In this document: positions 23,270-36,297 of the stretch, piece after piece | Layout: each line of letters begins with the position of its first letter | How positions within the stretch are numbered: the stretch's first letter is position 1 | Assembly: GCA_038503065.1 (NCBI GenBank) | Contig: JBCAMK010000001.1 | Span: 2,542,001 to 2,606,000, forward strand | Source: Paragyromitra xinjiangensis | Lineage: Eukaryota > Ascomycota > Pezizomycetes > Pezizales > Discinaceae | Direction of reading: 5' to 3' | Length of the DNA: 64,000 bases | The notes under the pieces: generated by a model | The model's input: only the letters and a program-made list of their open reading frames with translations | Databases searched by the model: none | What the model was told of the DNA's origin: nothing | Position numbers and translations under genes: made by a program

Positions 23270-26237
23270 TACCAGCACATGTTTGGTAGGATCGAGGTCT
23301 ATATGACTGTCAACTATAGGGATTTTGAGCGCCTAGGTGATTCTGACCTTTTGTGCATGTATTTGGTGTGAGGGTACACTAAATAATATTAGGTGCCTTG
23401 ATTCTTGCACATATTTCGACTGACTCCTTTTCCAAGCTCAAGTTCTATATGTAAAACCTAAATAACATGTTTCGTTCTGTCTGACCTTAAGATCACATAA
23501 ATATCTGGCTTGTGCTTTGCCAAGCAGTAGCCTGAAGGATCTCCTAGTTGATAACTCGACCCTCAATGATATCTAGGAAAGTAGCATGATGATCACAACT
23601 TGACACGTTTTCTGATGATCAACTCGCTGAACTGCACTACCAGTATGAACAAACCTGAAAGTTAGCTTCTGATGATCCCAAACTTCACTGCGATTTAGTG
23701 CATGCCACACTTTGGGATAGCTTTAGCAGTTGAGATTCCAAATCGAGAGACTTGATTGCACTCGCAGGTTAGCCCGAAAGGATGTGTGAGCGGGGCATAA
23801 ACGACTGCCGAAATTCATTTTATTAGGAATCGGTCTAAGTAGTTCTGCCGAACCCTGGTTGAGTTTGTATAATGCGGAGCAAGCGAGTGTATCATAGAAT
23901 ACTCCGGTGCGTTTATCATCTAAAGTCTCTGGTTTTGGAGGGTAAATCTACCAGATTATCTTGCGTTACGCAACCGGTTAGTACCGAATTCGCTTAGCGG
24001 GAAGAACCAACTGTTAACCTTGCACCGCCGCACCTACGGAGCGTAGTCACACAAGATACCTATGCGTTCTAGGAACGTGATCGACATCCCTAGAAGTGCT
24101 CGTGTATGGGCCTGGATAACCTTAGTCACGCGTGATTGACTATTATTGCCTTAGTTGCTGCGAGGCGAGCTATTATGGGTGCAAGGAAGTCCCTTCAGGT
24201 CGATATCATGTAGGTGAAACCTTTGGCTTAGGTCTTCATTCTGAATTTCTTTGACAGCAGATGTGTACCACCATTAAGGTGGATCCCATCATCCGAAGAC
24301 AAAAAAATTGGTTTATAATCATCTCCTTTCCTACCCTACTAACTTCGGGTCTGGACGCACGAGCTTTTGCGGTCAAACGTCTAAGGGACGAGAAACAAAA
24401 CCTTTATGCTTGCATGCCCCTTTTTGCGTTCCTTAAATCGTAATAGATGCATGATACTCGCCTCGTCTACCTATCGCCTAAAAATATTCCATAGCTGGGT
24501 GGCCAAACAATTCCTCGTGTCACTTGAATAGTAGCCTTTTGCTAGCACGAACTGCAGCTGTATAGTAATCCTAGGTGGTACTAACCTAGCGAGTACCAGT
24601 CACGTCAATACTTATCTGTGACTTCATTTGGTATTCATGTTCTATCACTCACCCCGCCTTAAATCCCGATGGGTTCGGCTCCTCTAGCTAGTCTATGATA
24701 ATCTAGTCTTTAACTATATTTAACTATCGTGAGATCTGGTAGTTTCCCTCCTCTCGCTTAAGCGAAAAAACTCTTAGCTGAGACCTTCTACAAATATAAT
24801 CTTTCAAGCTATATTTATACTTTCCACAGGCGAATGCCAAGGCGTGACTACATGTAGTGGTAACTCTCGTTGGGCAGAATTATGTAGCCTAGGAATCCAG
24901 CCATATGTATGGCGTTAGGCGTTTGTGCTTGTGGAACCGCATAGGGTGTAAGGTTACCATATTAAAAACAGCTGCACTAGAAAAAAGGCACTAGGTGTGG
25001 AGAATTTTTTTAGGTGTACCTTTATTCCCCTCAGCAAAAAAACAAAATTGACGTTATGAGCGTATCGCTAAGGTATCTATAATTGATTATTCCATATCCA
25101 ATAGTGCTGCGCGAAACAATTTTCTTCTTAGCTTCGGTAGAACTGAGGTGGAACGCGAGGGTGTGTCACCGAAACAAGTGGGACGGCAAGCACTAGGACA
25201 GCCGGAGCAAGGTGTCTATGTCTCGCGAAAATCGCAAATCGCCATCTGGCTTGGCACACGTGTCATGGTGTATTCCTTGCCTCAAAAACTATCGTACTTG
25301 AGACAATTGCGATTCTATATCCGTTAAGAATTTATTTGTCTTTTCTCGGCTTTTGAGGGAGTGAAGCGTAAGCAAATTCTCCCCCCGCTAGCGTTTATGA
25401 TATTGCATACATCGGACCTGAAGGTCTTAGCACCGAAGGATCATGCTATTGCTTACGGGGGCTGAAATCGCCATTGAAGTTTGTCTCAAGCCATTCTTGA
25501 TGTCTTTGGTTAGGTGTCCAGACAAGGCAAATCCTAAACTCACGATGTTCTCTATCGGTATCTTACAAAGCACTAAAAATAATAAAATCATCCATCCTCT
25601 GAGTGACCCAAAATTATGTTACGTGCAGAGAGCTAGGTACTAGTTTCCTCCCAAAATTACGAGCCGAGCCAACTAATAGCTACGAAGAAGCTAGCTCACA
25701 TGTGCAACAGTATACAATGCCGTATGAGGTTATACGAAATAGACGAAGCAGCAATTTGCGTTATTACAGTGCCCTTAAAGCCCTAGGCTAAGATCTAGAT
25801 TGAGTGGATTATCTAGACAGTCTGTTCGGCGCCCTATACTCCTTTGGGATGTCATTAGACATCTGCTTTGTGCCTGATCCGTGCTCGCTAGCGGCATGAC
25901 CTCCGGGTACCGATCGCTTGCGACATCTCAAGAGTAATGTCTAATCTATTCCAGGTAGTTGCGTCTGAGATCTCGAACGTGCAATTGGTCTGTGCAGGGT
26001 TGACTACTTGGGTCGTGTTGTACATGTCTCAGCGTTCACGCTTCTCTAGCTACTGAGACCTAACATTGCACTTTGGACATCTTAGAGTCAAAGGTACATA
26101 AACCTGTGTCTGGAACTTTTTTGGGTCTCTAGTTCTTCATAGCAAACTCTATCGTTGGTCATACTTGTGAAATTTCACTAGTACCTCCGCCGTACCTATT
26201 TTGGAACGGAACGTTTTCACCGAACCCCTCAGCCAAT
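23270..26237. other. intergenic, nothing recognised
   Basis: About 3 kb upstream of the secreted-protein gene. No supportable gene, RNA or inverted repeat was noticed. Confidence 0.4.
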
Positions 26238-28684
26238 ATGCATTATCGGGGCCTTTCCTACGTTCTTGCACTTTTCTTTTCCGTCAATGTTGTATTAGCC
26301 CAGCTTCCATACGACCCCAGCCCTTTCAGCACTATTGGGATTATCCAAGGGTAAATACCTAAACTCCGTCTAAACGGCTAGACGCTTATCAAGCGTTTCA
26401 GGGCAACCGTGACAAACACAAGTGATATACTTTCTGGGGGCACGATTACTGTCAATGACATTACCATTATAGTTCCGAGGAACCTTTTGGTCACCTTACC
26501 ATCCATTACCGTGTCATGGAGAGAGCTCTTCAATTCAGGTGGTTCCCTTAATCTAGGGATTCAAGGTAGCCTAGAAGTTTCGGTTCGTTCATAATACATC
26601 TATGCGTTTGGTTTATGTCTCGACTATCCCACCCATTGATTCTAACATGTTTTATTTCACAGGTTCTCGCCAATCGTGTGGGCGGCAACTATATAGCAGG
26701 TATCATTTATATCTTCCAGGAGCTTCTCCATACATCAAGCGGCTTTATCACCGCTATTGACTACACAAATGGGGAACTTCGAGTCGGAGGAGACCCTTCA
26801 GGTTCCGGCTCTGGGGTTAGGGTCATAATCAACGACCCTGTTGGTCGATACGGACTTGTTCATAGTCAGGCACCATTGTTTACTTCTGATACTGATAATC
26901 CATCGATCCGGGCTTCAACCGTAAGTACTACCTTAGTTCCATCACGCGTATGGCTAACGTAGAGCAAATAGGGATTCCCAATGTGTGTTCCTCGCACAAA
27001 TCCCGCAACTACGGATGATCCGCTTTGTCCTAAGAAGAACAGGCCAATTGAAGCTGGAAAACCTGTAACGCAATTGTACGTGCTGTTTTGGGTTATTAAT
27101 GTAATAAGATCATACTTCATGGGCCAATTACTTATATTTGTATTAAATAGGAACTTTGGAGCACCACCTGTAGCAAGCGGTCAACCGGATCCCAACTTTT
27201 TTGCTCCCCTTATGGTTGGGGATTATATCACCTGGAGTGGCGTTAATATCGGTGGCGGTTTGTGGTCGGCCTACTCCATCGAAGCCAACTTGGGGTTTTT
27301 CACCGCTGCAGGGAAGGCTCCGGTATATCTCACTGTCGACGTAGCACAATGGGGTATTGTGGGAAGTACTCGTGGAGAGGTTGCTGAGACAAGAGTATGA
27401 TCCATTATAACCCCCGAGGAGTAGAATCGGTACTGATAGGAACTAGATTCAAGGATATACCACCGACGAAACCCAGAACATTGAAGTTTTCGCAATCGAT
27501 GTCGACCCTTGCACTGGAGTCGAAACAGAACGTGTCCTAGCAATCGTCGTGCCCAGAGCAACTGGCCGCCGAGGTCAATGGAGATATCGACCCAACGCTG
27601 ACGTAACCCCCGCAACACGTGGGGTTGGTGCTAGGGTACAAGCTGGAACGGGTACCAACGGGAATGGGATCACAACTGGTAAATTCATCCAACCGATTAT
27701 GGATGATGGGTTTATTTTCCCAGAACTTAATGTTTTCGGTGATCCTGAGATTGTCTATGAATTCAATCTCCTCCAGCATCTTGCTCAAGGATCTGGGCCG
27801 TGGCTAGGTGGAATCCCTGGACAAGAAGAGAATTTGAATGGTCCGATTGTTGGGCAGCTTGATCCTTGGCCAGGTGCTGTTGCTCCCTCGAAAGCGGGTT
27901 GCTCGACCACTACTCCTCAGGTTCCGAAGGCGAATGCTGGGTTGGATCAAGCTGTGGCATCAGGGGCACTTGTCACCCTCACTGGGCGTTCTGATACTAC
28001 AAATATTCCAGGTGAGCAATTCCCAATTTTATACACGAGTTTTGCTAATATATCTTTACCTAGAAAACACAATCACGTACCTTTGGCAGCAGATCATTGG
28101 GGCAGGACCAACCGTTACTTTGTCGGGTGCGGGTACTAAAATAGCAACCTTTACTGCACCAACCATAGCAGCAGTCCTTACGTTCAATCTGACCACCAGC
28201 ACTACTGTTGGATCAACGAGTGATCAAGTTGTTATAAATGTGTCTGCACCAGCCACAGGCCCTGATACCGTACGTTGCCTCACCCAGAGTAAAAGACGTA
28301 ACTTTGGAACTAAAAATCTGTACTAGATCACGATTATTTCTTGGAGCGCATCAAATAGCAAGGGAGTGGTAAGTTTTTAACCTAAAATATTTAGCTCAAC
28401 AAAGCTGACCAGTTTAGGGGCAATTGAACGTCTCGGCAAAGAGTAGCGTACTTGACGGATCGTCTACCCTAACAGTAGAGGTAAATACTCGTACTCCTAT
28501 TAAGTGAGTTGTCGTGAGTACTTTGCTAAGATGGAAATAGGCCACGGACCCCAATGTCGCTGCAACTCCTATGCAATACTCCGGAAAGGGCGATGGAATA
28601 TTCACCATCTTGATTAATACTAAGAAGCCGAAGTCGTTTACCGTTAAGTCATCGCGAGGAGCATCAGTCACACAAAATGTTTAA
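26238..28684 (+). CDS. secreted protein with PKD-like domain, 9-10 exons
   Basis: Exons: 26238-26350, 26402-26576 (or to 26582), 26663-26920, 26972-27075, 27151-27394, 27447-28011, 28064-28269, 28327-28368, 28418-28507; 598 aa if it stops at TGA 28505-28507. The N-terminus is a signal peptide (residues 1 to about 21, ending VVLAQ). Blocks in order include a TVNDITIIVPRNLLV segment, GNYIAGIIYI, NDPVGRYG, MCVPRTNP, MVGDYITWSG, FAIDVDPCTG and NVFGDPEIVYEFN. A PKD-like Ig fold follows (ANAGLDQAVASGALVTL, then YLWQQIIG). These blocks match a fungal/bacterial family of large secreted proteins of unknown function as I recall it. The C-terminus is unsettled: splicing at GTAAAT (28481) to 28541-28684 would add a 47-aa tail, total about 637 aa. 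The exon 2 donor is non-consensus. Confidence 0.7.
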
Positions 28685-29530
28685 TGAATAGAACTTAGAA
28701 TGTGCTTACTTTAATTCTCGGGGGAGACAGATATGTATATCTAATCCGCTAATAGACTGCAATGTAACCCTGCTGTACATTTAACGATATAAATTTGTAA
28801 TTTCAGCATGTTTTATGCGATTAAGAAGACAAATGCAGGGATGTTGCTTTGGTGGCTCGGTCGAGTGATTATGGATGATCTTCAAAATGCGCTTGTACTC
28901 TCATACAGCCGTGCGGTTAACCTGCTATCACGGCTAAGGTGGAGTGATATTGTCAATTTGGTAATAAGTGGTTTGGAGTATGGCTGTACCATCAGCCCCT
29001 ACTTCACCGTTTGTCACCTTAACGATGTTGATGGTTTTCCTAGGAGGTAGAGGTCGAGAAGACGATAGGAGAGGTTAATTAACGCTGCCAAGAAAGGGTC
29101 ATGGGTTGAGGTAATCATTAGCTCAGGTGACTCCGGACACTCTATTTGACCCAGCACCCAAACCAGGTACGAGGTAGCTAGATTCTCACTGAAGCCTTGC
29201 CTTTGATATTTCTTTAGAATTTGTTACTGCTGCGAGCAAAAATTTATCGGCTACAACAGGAATCTACTTGGATATACATATCTCCAATCTGCCAAGAGCA
29301 TGTACGGGCTTTAATTGAAATACGCGTTGAGCGAGTTTATATTTAGCTAACGAAATAGAGATGAAGTTGACATTTTTGCCATAAGACCAAGATACTATCT
29401 CCCAGCATAGAACCCCTAAAGAGTGACGACCAGTACATGTGTGAGCCTCCAAATTTTTGATACTTCTCCTCCAAGATGCCCTCGCTGACCATCTTATGCC
29501 CCCACCCGCTCCACTCTGCTATCCAGAGAC
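28685..29530. other. intergenic between convergent genes
   Basis: Lies between two convergent genes. No gene or repeat was recognised. Confidence 0.4.
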
Positions 29531-30454
29531 CTACTCGCTCTTTTCGACAGGCAGCTTAGCAGGCCCAATACAATCAATCAAAGAATGGCAATAATCCGCT
29601 CCCGGGATTTTATGAATAACAGAAAACGGATCCCAGTCTGCATCTGTGTGTGGGGCGTATTCAATCGAGTTAGCTACGTTGACAGCGGCCTCTGGACTCC
29701 AGTAATGCCAGATAAACCTATACGCCATATCCATTCCTATTCTCTTGTTAGCTCCGTGCTCCAGATCTACTACATTGGGGATGAGCATCAGCAGTACTCA
29801 CCAGCGGATACGCCACTAGAAGTCCAAATATTGCCATCCTCTGTCCATCGAGCAGATGGCTGCCAATGCACATTGGGGCCAACCTCCAACGCCCAATTCC
29901 AAAGCGCCTTATTGGAGGTAGCCTTCTTCCCATCCAAAAGCCCTGTTTTTGCTAGAGCAACAGCTCCATTACACACGCTGAGTAAGTACTGCAAAGAAGG
30001 GTAGCGAGAGCGAATAAATTTTTGTACGGAAGTGTCCCCCGCGTCTTCCATAGCCCTGATACCGAGACCCCCAGGAACAAGCAAAATATCGACATGGGGA
30101 GCATCTTCAAACGTGTATTGCGAGAAGATTGTTTGCGAGGACATACGGCTGTAGTCCACTTTCTCCCCCGTTCCGTCAAACCCGGTGCTCTTGGGATACT
30201 GGGAGTTGATAGGACCCTTAGTTGGGCCTATGGTGATTACGGAGAGATCGACGCTCAAGCTGGCCTAGTATATGTGAGTCGGGGGCCACGGCATGGGATT
30301 TTACTGGGGAGGGTTACCATATTGAAGAACTCTAGAGGGCCAAAGACATCGAGGACTTCAAAGCCTGGGAATACAATCTGCATGTGATAGATGGTAAGCA
30401 TTCTAGCACTATATCATATCAACTTGTGATGCTATGGGAAAAACAAAACGTACC
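29531..30454 (-). CDS. DJ-1/PfpI-family protein
   Basis: Exons on the minus strand: 1a ending at 30454, 1b 30377-30318, 2 30264-29802, 3 29736-29531. Introns are GTACGT..ATGCAG, GTAACC..TACTAG and GTGAGT..AATAG. The core starts KPVIGV then IVFPGFEVLDVFGPLE, a typical first strand of the fold. Exon 2 carries VDILLVPGGLG and the nucleophile elbow SVCNGAVALAKTGLLDGKKA with its cysteine. Across the last junction it reads SSGVSAG then MDMA, as in fungal DJ-1/PfpI proteins. The family includes isonitrile hydratase-like and glyoxalase-like enzymes; substrate is unknown. No in-frame ATG was found in exon 1a, so the true start is unresolved: a further 5' exon, or the ATG at 30383, which would give MQIVFPGF. 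From exon 1b onward it is 242 aa. Confidence 0.75.
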
Positions 30455-31907
30455 ACACCAATTACTGGCTTCTGTACCCCCGATTCGACACCGTGAGGTT
30501 GGGTTGCGGGTTTCGAGGACTTGAAGTGTTTCGGTTCAGTCAGCGGACTACATATGTAGTTTGACTACTAAGACAGTGAGACTAGATGTTGGGAAGAATA
30601 TATTACCATAATTTATACGTAGGGACTGGTTCTTAAAAAGCGTTATAGCGTGGGTGTGATTGCAACTTTAAGAATTACGAGTTCCCACGGTTATAGGCGA
30701 AGGACTTTTTGATCGATCTTATATCGTCAGACTTGATCGCCTAGTCCTAGAGGTGTAAGAAGATCATCTATATCATATTCCCATCTGAGAAAACACGGAA
30801 CTTACCATATTTGGATCCATCCCGAGTGTCGGACAAGGCAGAACATTAATTTTTAATGAGCTCACAAGATTTAGCCGATCAGCTGAAACGAAAACGGGAA
30901 AGGTCCAATTGCATTACCTGATGCGTGATATTGGACGGCCTTTAGTTTCCCCCGCTTCACGTCAGCACACAGGGCTGAAGATTTGGTTGAACGATCACGA
31001 ACCTTAAAGAAGTGCATGCTGACATATGCATTGCTTGGCAACGATTCTGGTCCAAGTCCCCGGAATTTAGCTCCGGTTCTGCATCCCCCTCGATAATCCA
31101 ACTCGAGTATTGTAATAGGAAATACCCCCGTGTCAATCCCGATTGTAATTTTCCCCGCTGCTTACAGGGAACGAACAATAACTACCGCGCTAGACATTAT
31201 CGGTAGATACATGTAGTGGGGAAAATTCAGCCTTGCGGAAATTAAGTAATAAGGTTTCAGTAAGCTGCCGAAGGTTACTCCAGATTCTCGAGATCGAGAG
31301 AATGTACGCATGCAGAGCTTAGCTAAGGCTGGGGCGGAAACTAAAGTTCAAGTAAGCTGATGTTATAACCCTAACCCAATAAGCACCACAGCTTTGACCC
31401 TGGCTGCAACTATTTCTAGTGTATGTACGTAGAGATGATATGCAGTCATATCGGCTAGAGTGCCGTTATGGAACCCTGTTATCTTTCTTTCCCCTCAAAT
31501 TCCTCCTTGGAGAAAGCGGGGGAAACTTCCCTAGTGGGATATCTAAGAGATGAACTTTTGCCGCGTGGTCCGTGTGAATCGAGCGGTGGACGGACTGTGA
31601 AACTTGGTTACACTGGTTTTTTCGGCAGGTTCAAGAGTTAGTAGCAGGGATCAGCTTGTGGTAATAACGACTGAGGTATGGGTTGGGTGGCTGATAGTTT
31701 CAATACACATATGCACGCCGGAAATGACAAAAACATTGTATGGAAGGGAGCCTGATAGTAACTAACTGTGGGGCTAAGGCGGATTCCTCTCTATCCATTG
31801 TATTATTCGTTCATTGCTGCTTCCAGAAGTAACCGAAGTTTTCGACTTTGCCATCAATCGCTACAAGGGCAAGCAAAAAATATGAATAGTAAAAGAAAAA
31901 AAGATTT
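30455..31907. other. intergenic, nothing recognised
   Basis: It contains the upstream region of the DJ-1-like gene and the T-run terminator of the tRNA-like gene. Nothing else was recognised. Confidence 0.4.
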
Positions 31908-32007
31908 TGGTCGAGGCAGGATTCGAACCTGCGTTGGCTGAGTTCGTTATTTCACCGAATACTTCGGATCAGCATTACCATCCCTACTCCACTTGGGCTA
32001 CAAGACC
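31908..32007 (-). tRNA. tRNA-like Pol III gene, isotype uncertain, extra insert
   Basis: Read on the minus strand it has a perfect A box (TAGCCCAAGTGG, positions 8-19), a perfect B box (GGTTCGAATCC) inside a 5-bp T stem, and a T7 run just after the 3' end that would terminate Pol III. The acceptor stem pairs 5 of 7 (GGTCTTG with CTCGACC). The region between D and T arms is too long for a simple class I tRNA, so an intron or long variable arm is present; CCGAA..TTCGG forms a small hairpin there. A loop with U33 followed by GCT would suggest Ser(GCT), and TCCGA would suggest Arg(CCG); neither gives a clean stem. A real Pol III gene or recent pseudogene seems likely. Confidence 0.6.
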
Positions 32008-35000
32008 TTGATTGTACTTTCTCCTAGCTTATTCTTGAGCGTGGCAAGCGTAATTTTCATTACATGTAGTGCACTCGGGCTGTTTGGTATCGTGCAGAAT
32101 ACTACAATAACCAAACGAACCACTCCTAATCCCCTACGGTATGCAGCAATACTAGCTAGTTATTTGATGAGTAAGTCCATGGGCTTATACCAAGAGAGAA
32201 AAGATCCCACTATCCGTTCGTTGGTAGTGTCTTGACGGGAAGGTGGGTTCGGAAAGAGACTAAGAGCGCGTTCGGGAAACGGTCAAAACGGAGGTTAGTG
32301 AGGGTAAAAACTCTATTTTAGCTGTTCGGCATGCCCATCAAAGATGAAGTAAAACATCGTTATATGCTCAAAACTCCGTTTCAGAAAAAAATAGGTAGGA
32401 CCTACTTTTTTTTTAGAGAGCACCATTACACCTTCATCACCCACCACATTGAAGGATCACAGCCCTCTCACCAACCCTCACAAAGCACACACACAGATGC
32501 TAGTACTCTTGCACTAAAAAACTTATCTTCGCTTAGAGTTTGTGAATTAAGAAGGAGCCGTGTAGAGCTTCACCTCCAAGTGGAAAAGAATATATTGAAC
32601 TTAGATTGAGGACTCAGGTTGCTGATGAAGGTTGTATTGCCGAACGACAACTTTTCCTCTACTAGTAGCCAAAGCGTCATTTCGATATAGATAAGATCAA
32701 AGAGATTATGCTTCAGACGAGTTCATTGAGGAAATAAGCTCAGGAAAATTACCGAGAATATATCAAGTAATTACCTAGTGTAATGCTGGGAGCAAGTAGA
32801 GGTAAAGAAATTAGGTGATGTGCAAGAAGTTTGAGTAGCAGAGGCTCATCAAGAGAGTGCTGCAGAGGGGTTTGTTAGATATATCGCCGTTGGATGATTC
32901 CTCTTCCGTTCACATAGACAACGAGATAACACACCTCCTCGGATCGTGAAGTTAATCACTTTAATCTTGTTAATCAAGCTTAGTTCGATTTACTCGTATC
33001 CTAACACCAGCTTAGAGGGGTTTTGATACTTTAATAACACTCCGTTATCTGCTTCTAATCATCAAATATCACTCGGTATTTTGTGCCGCTGTAGCCCACC
33101 ACGTATTCAGCGTCGGCGAGCGCACGACACAGCACGGCAGACAGCGTCTAGGATTAAGTTCGGGCCCAAGATCGAACCCCAGAGGTGGCTGCGGAACTTT
33201 CCTACCGTCACTCACAGCCTTAGTTAGTGTTCTCATTACGACTCACGTCCCGTGTACACAGTATTGAAGACTTCGTGGGCCAAGAGTCGAGTGGGGCTCA
33301 CCATGCATGCCTAGCTACATTTAGAGTTTCCATAGCCTCTAGATATTCGTAGGGACTAGTTGACAGTGCTGTAACCAGGTTCTCGCATGAAAGAACCAGG
33401 GATTCAATAAAATCGCTATGAGTTTCATGTAGTTCGTCTCTGTTCCTTGTGAACTCAAACTCTCGGCTTATATAGTAAGTCTGGTGAGCTAAACTCCTCT
33501 CCCCCCGGTTTCTAGCTGGGGAGATCTTAGGTGATATGGTATCATAGAAATGCTCGGGGGTTCTCTCTTATTGTGAGCGAAAGGAACGGTACCAATCATA
33601 GAAATCAAACACCGCAGGTTTCTAGCTGCGAAAGGATTCCGGACACATCCATGATTACAGTATTTCAAGGGTGGACCCGAGCCTCGCGTTATGACTGGTG
33701 GGTCTTGCTTGAGGAGAAGAGAAATATGAAAGCTTATTCTCGGGCAGCGAGATGTATGGTTAAGTGTCACGAGATGGATGGGGTGTGAAGCGGAGTCTTA
33801 AGACTTGAGAGATACCTTCATTGCAGGTTATGTAGTAGTATCGTTATATTCTTTCGGACGAAAAAAGCGAAGAGACCTAGGCTAGAAGTCCAACATAATC
33901 TCGTGTACACCATAATTAAGGGCGAACTGTTACAGCGAAGCAATCAATAGGGCAGAATTATATGGACAGGTTGCGATTTGGGAGGGTTCTAGCACTAAAT
34001 TTAGCGGTACGCGTACGCGGCGGCTCTCGAGATCTCCCCGGTTTTCTTTAATAGTGTCCTTTTAGGTCTCTATGGTCAGTGGAAACTGTTGTGTTGTATC
34101 CTTTTTAGATATAACTAGATATAGTAACCTAACTGAGCGATACAATACGTGGATTAGGGTAATCTCAGCTTTTGTAGAAGATATTAGGGCATATAAACCC
34201 ACGGGGTCTAACGGTTCAACCCAAACCTAGTGACGCAACCTAGATCAAGCATGTGCGCAATAGCGCATACGCTGCCGCCAACTGTTTCAGCCACTGATTC
34301 AAACCTCACTCTGGAAGCCTGCCATCTAAAGTTTAGTGTCAGCCGGGATGTTACGCGCTGGAGACTGCGGATAAGCAAAAGCACAGATATGCAAGGAAGA
34401 GTGCAGGCGCAGAGGATATCTGGTCTTGAGAACGCCTTTGCGTGACGGGACGGGAGGCTGCTACTCGCTAATTCCCGGTGGCGAAGGAGAGAGCGGGAAG
34501 GGCGTGTGGCAGCCTTCGATGAGACAGAGGTGCAGGGGTGGCGTGAAGGTTTGTAGAGATAAGTCGAAACTACAAAACTACAGAGCTGTATTAACGTACT
34601 GGTGGGGTCTCGGTGGATCAACTATTGGAAAATAGAGCAAAGGAGTAAAGGAGTCAAGCGAGAAAACTGGATACAATCTCAGTCTCCTGAATACTGCAGG
34701 GAGAAAGCCCCCAGCTGCTAGAGTTATGTCCTTCTCCCAGGCATCCCTATACATCGTTGGGTTCTAATAGATGTATTTTCTCTGCCAAGAGTACATGTAG
34801 TAGTTAAAAGTAGCCAACGAAGCTGTCTGTTGGCAGTGTTGAAGATCCCAATGCACAAGTAACTCGCTTTAATCTGATCCTATGTTTATCGCCACTTTTT
34901 ATCTCAACCCGCTCATACGTATCTTCTTAAATATCTATGTCTCCTATGCTTTCCCTACGTCTTCCCTCCGATTTCAATATAAACCGGGCCGCTCCAACCA

Positions 35001-35460
35001 CCACCTCGCGTCTCGCTGATCCTTAGTGCTTGGGGTTTTCGCACACTTCCCTTTAACCGCCGAGAAAACAGGCGCGTGTAAGCCTCAGATATCCACCCAC
35101 CTCCCAATCAGGGAGCGCCATTCCGTACAAAAATAAATTCAACATGGATTGAGAGAACTCTAATAGTAAAAACCACATGAGAAAAAAACCAGTGTGGCTC
35201 ACCTAATCTTCACCCCTCCCGCTACCAGCAAGCTATTGCTCCTGAGAATATGCAAAAAAACCACTACCAGAGTGGATGAAAAAATATCCAGAAAGATAAA
35301 TGAACCCTCGATTCTTCCTCTAATCCATTTGACCGTCCTACCTCACTGTCACCAGCACCTCGCTACTCAGCCAAGATAACAGTGTTATAGGTATCGTCAT
35401 CACATTCTTTACCACCCTACTAAACACCCACATCCTGCAGCGCAGCCCCCCTCCATCACC
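32008..35460. other. gene-poor stretch
   Basis: About 3.5 kb with no supportable gene. A short direct repeat (CATAGAAAT context and GTTTCTAGCTG) occurs twice near 33500-33630. The remainder is unassigned. Confidence 0.4.
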
Positions 35461-36297
35461 ATGTCAAACACCTACTACACCATCCTCCAGATCCCCCCCA
35501 CCGCAAGCACCAAAGAAATCAAAACCGCATACCACCGTCTCGCGCGTCTCGAACATCCAGACAAGAACATAGGAACCCCCGAGTACGCCAGAGAGAAATT
35601 CATAAACGTAAAACCCTACCACCCAAACCCCTACCAGTCTCCACTTAGCTAATACTCCATAGATCACAGAAGCATACGAGATTCTAAAAGAGCCAGAGCT
35701 ACGGCGGGTTTATGATATTGGGATAAGTCAGCGAGTACGGAGTGAGGCGTGGAGTGGTAGGTCTTTTAAGGCTACTTGGGGAGGTTATAGCTGATGTACT
35801 CGTTAGTCTCACACCAGCCTGTGTATTATAGCTCTGGAAGCACGATAGGGAAAGACCATCCAAGCCCTGAAAATCTCAGAGCGGGAGAACGGGAAAGACG
35901 CAGGGGAGGAACAGTAACAGCGGGGGAAGGGCAAACACAAGAGAAGGAGATATGGCGAAAAGAAGACAGACTAGGGAAGGGAAGAGAAAGGGAGGCCCAA
36001 CATGAGCGAGAGCAAACACCGCGAAAGGGAGCCAAAGAGGCTGAGCGAAGGAAAGACGCAAAGAGGAGGCAGATAGATCTTGAAAAGAAGCTTCGCCCAT
36101 TCGGCTGGATTCTTGGGTACCCATCTAAGCCGTTAACCAATCAACATAAGAGTACGAAGAGTTATCTAGAAGGAGGTAAAGGCCCAAACATACGAGTTGG
36201 GGGGATGGCAGAGGTATATAATGCTAAGACGAAGAGGAGACCTGTGATTTATGTTACGAGGGTTTACCAAGACCATGAAATTCAGCTGAGATGCTGA
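35461..36297 (+). CDS. J-domain (DnaJ-like) protein, three exons
   Basis: Exons are 35461-35607, 35663-35756 and 35807-36297, giving 243 aa. Introns are 55 nt (GTAAAA..CATAG, phase 0) and 50 nt (GTAGGT..GTTAG, phase 1). Residues 3 to about 70 form a J domain: YYTILQIPPTASTKEIKTAY in helices I-II, the HPD motif (HPDKN) that stimulates Hsp70 ATPase, and after intron 1 EAYEILKEPELRRVYD of helices III-IV. A long basic/acidic helical region rich in Arg, Glu and Lys follows (about 105-165), then a C-terminal segment with GWILGYPSKPL. There is no Gly/Phe or zinc-binding region, so it is a class C J protein, a co-chaperone whose specificity lies outside the J domain. If intron 2 were retained, translation would end soon after WSG. 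Confidence 0.8.

Noticed and set aside
33111..33190. Possible tRNA around a GATCGAACCCC word
   Set aside because: No A box or foldable cloverleaf could be drawn.
34208..34621. 137-codon minus-strand frame
   Set aside because: Low-information Ser/Leu-rich sequence with no domain; overlaps open frames on the other strand.
35826..36140. 104-codon frame antisense to the J-domain gene exon 3
   Set aside because: Mirror of the Arg/Glu-rich coding sequence; the sense strand has supported exons.
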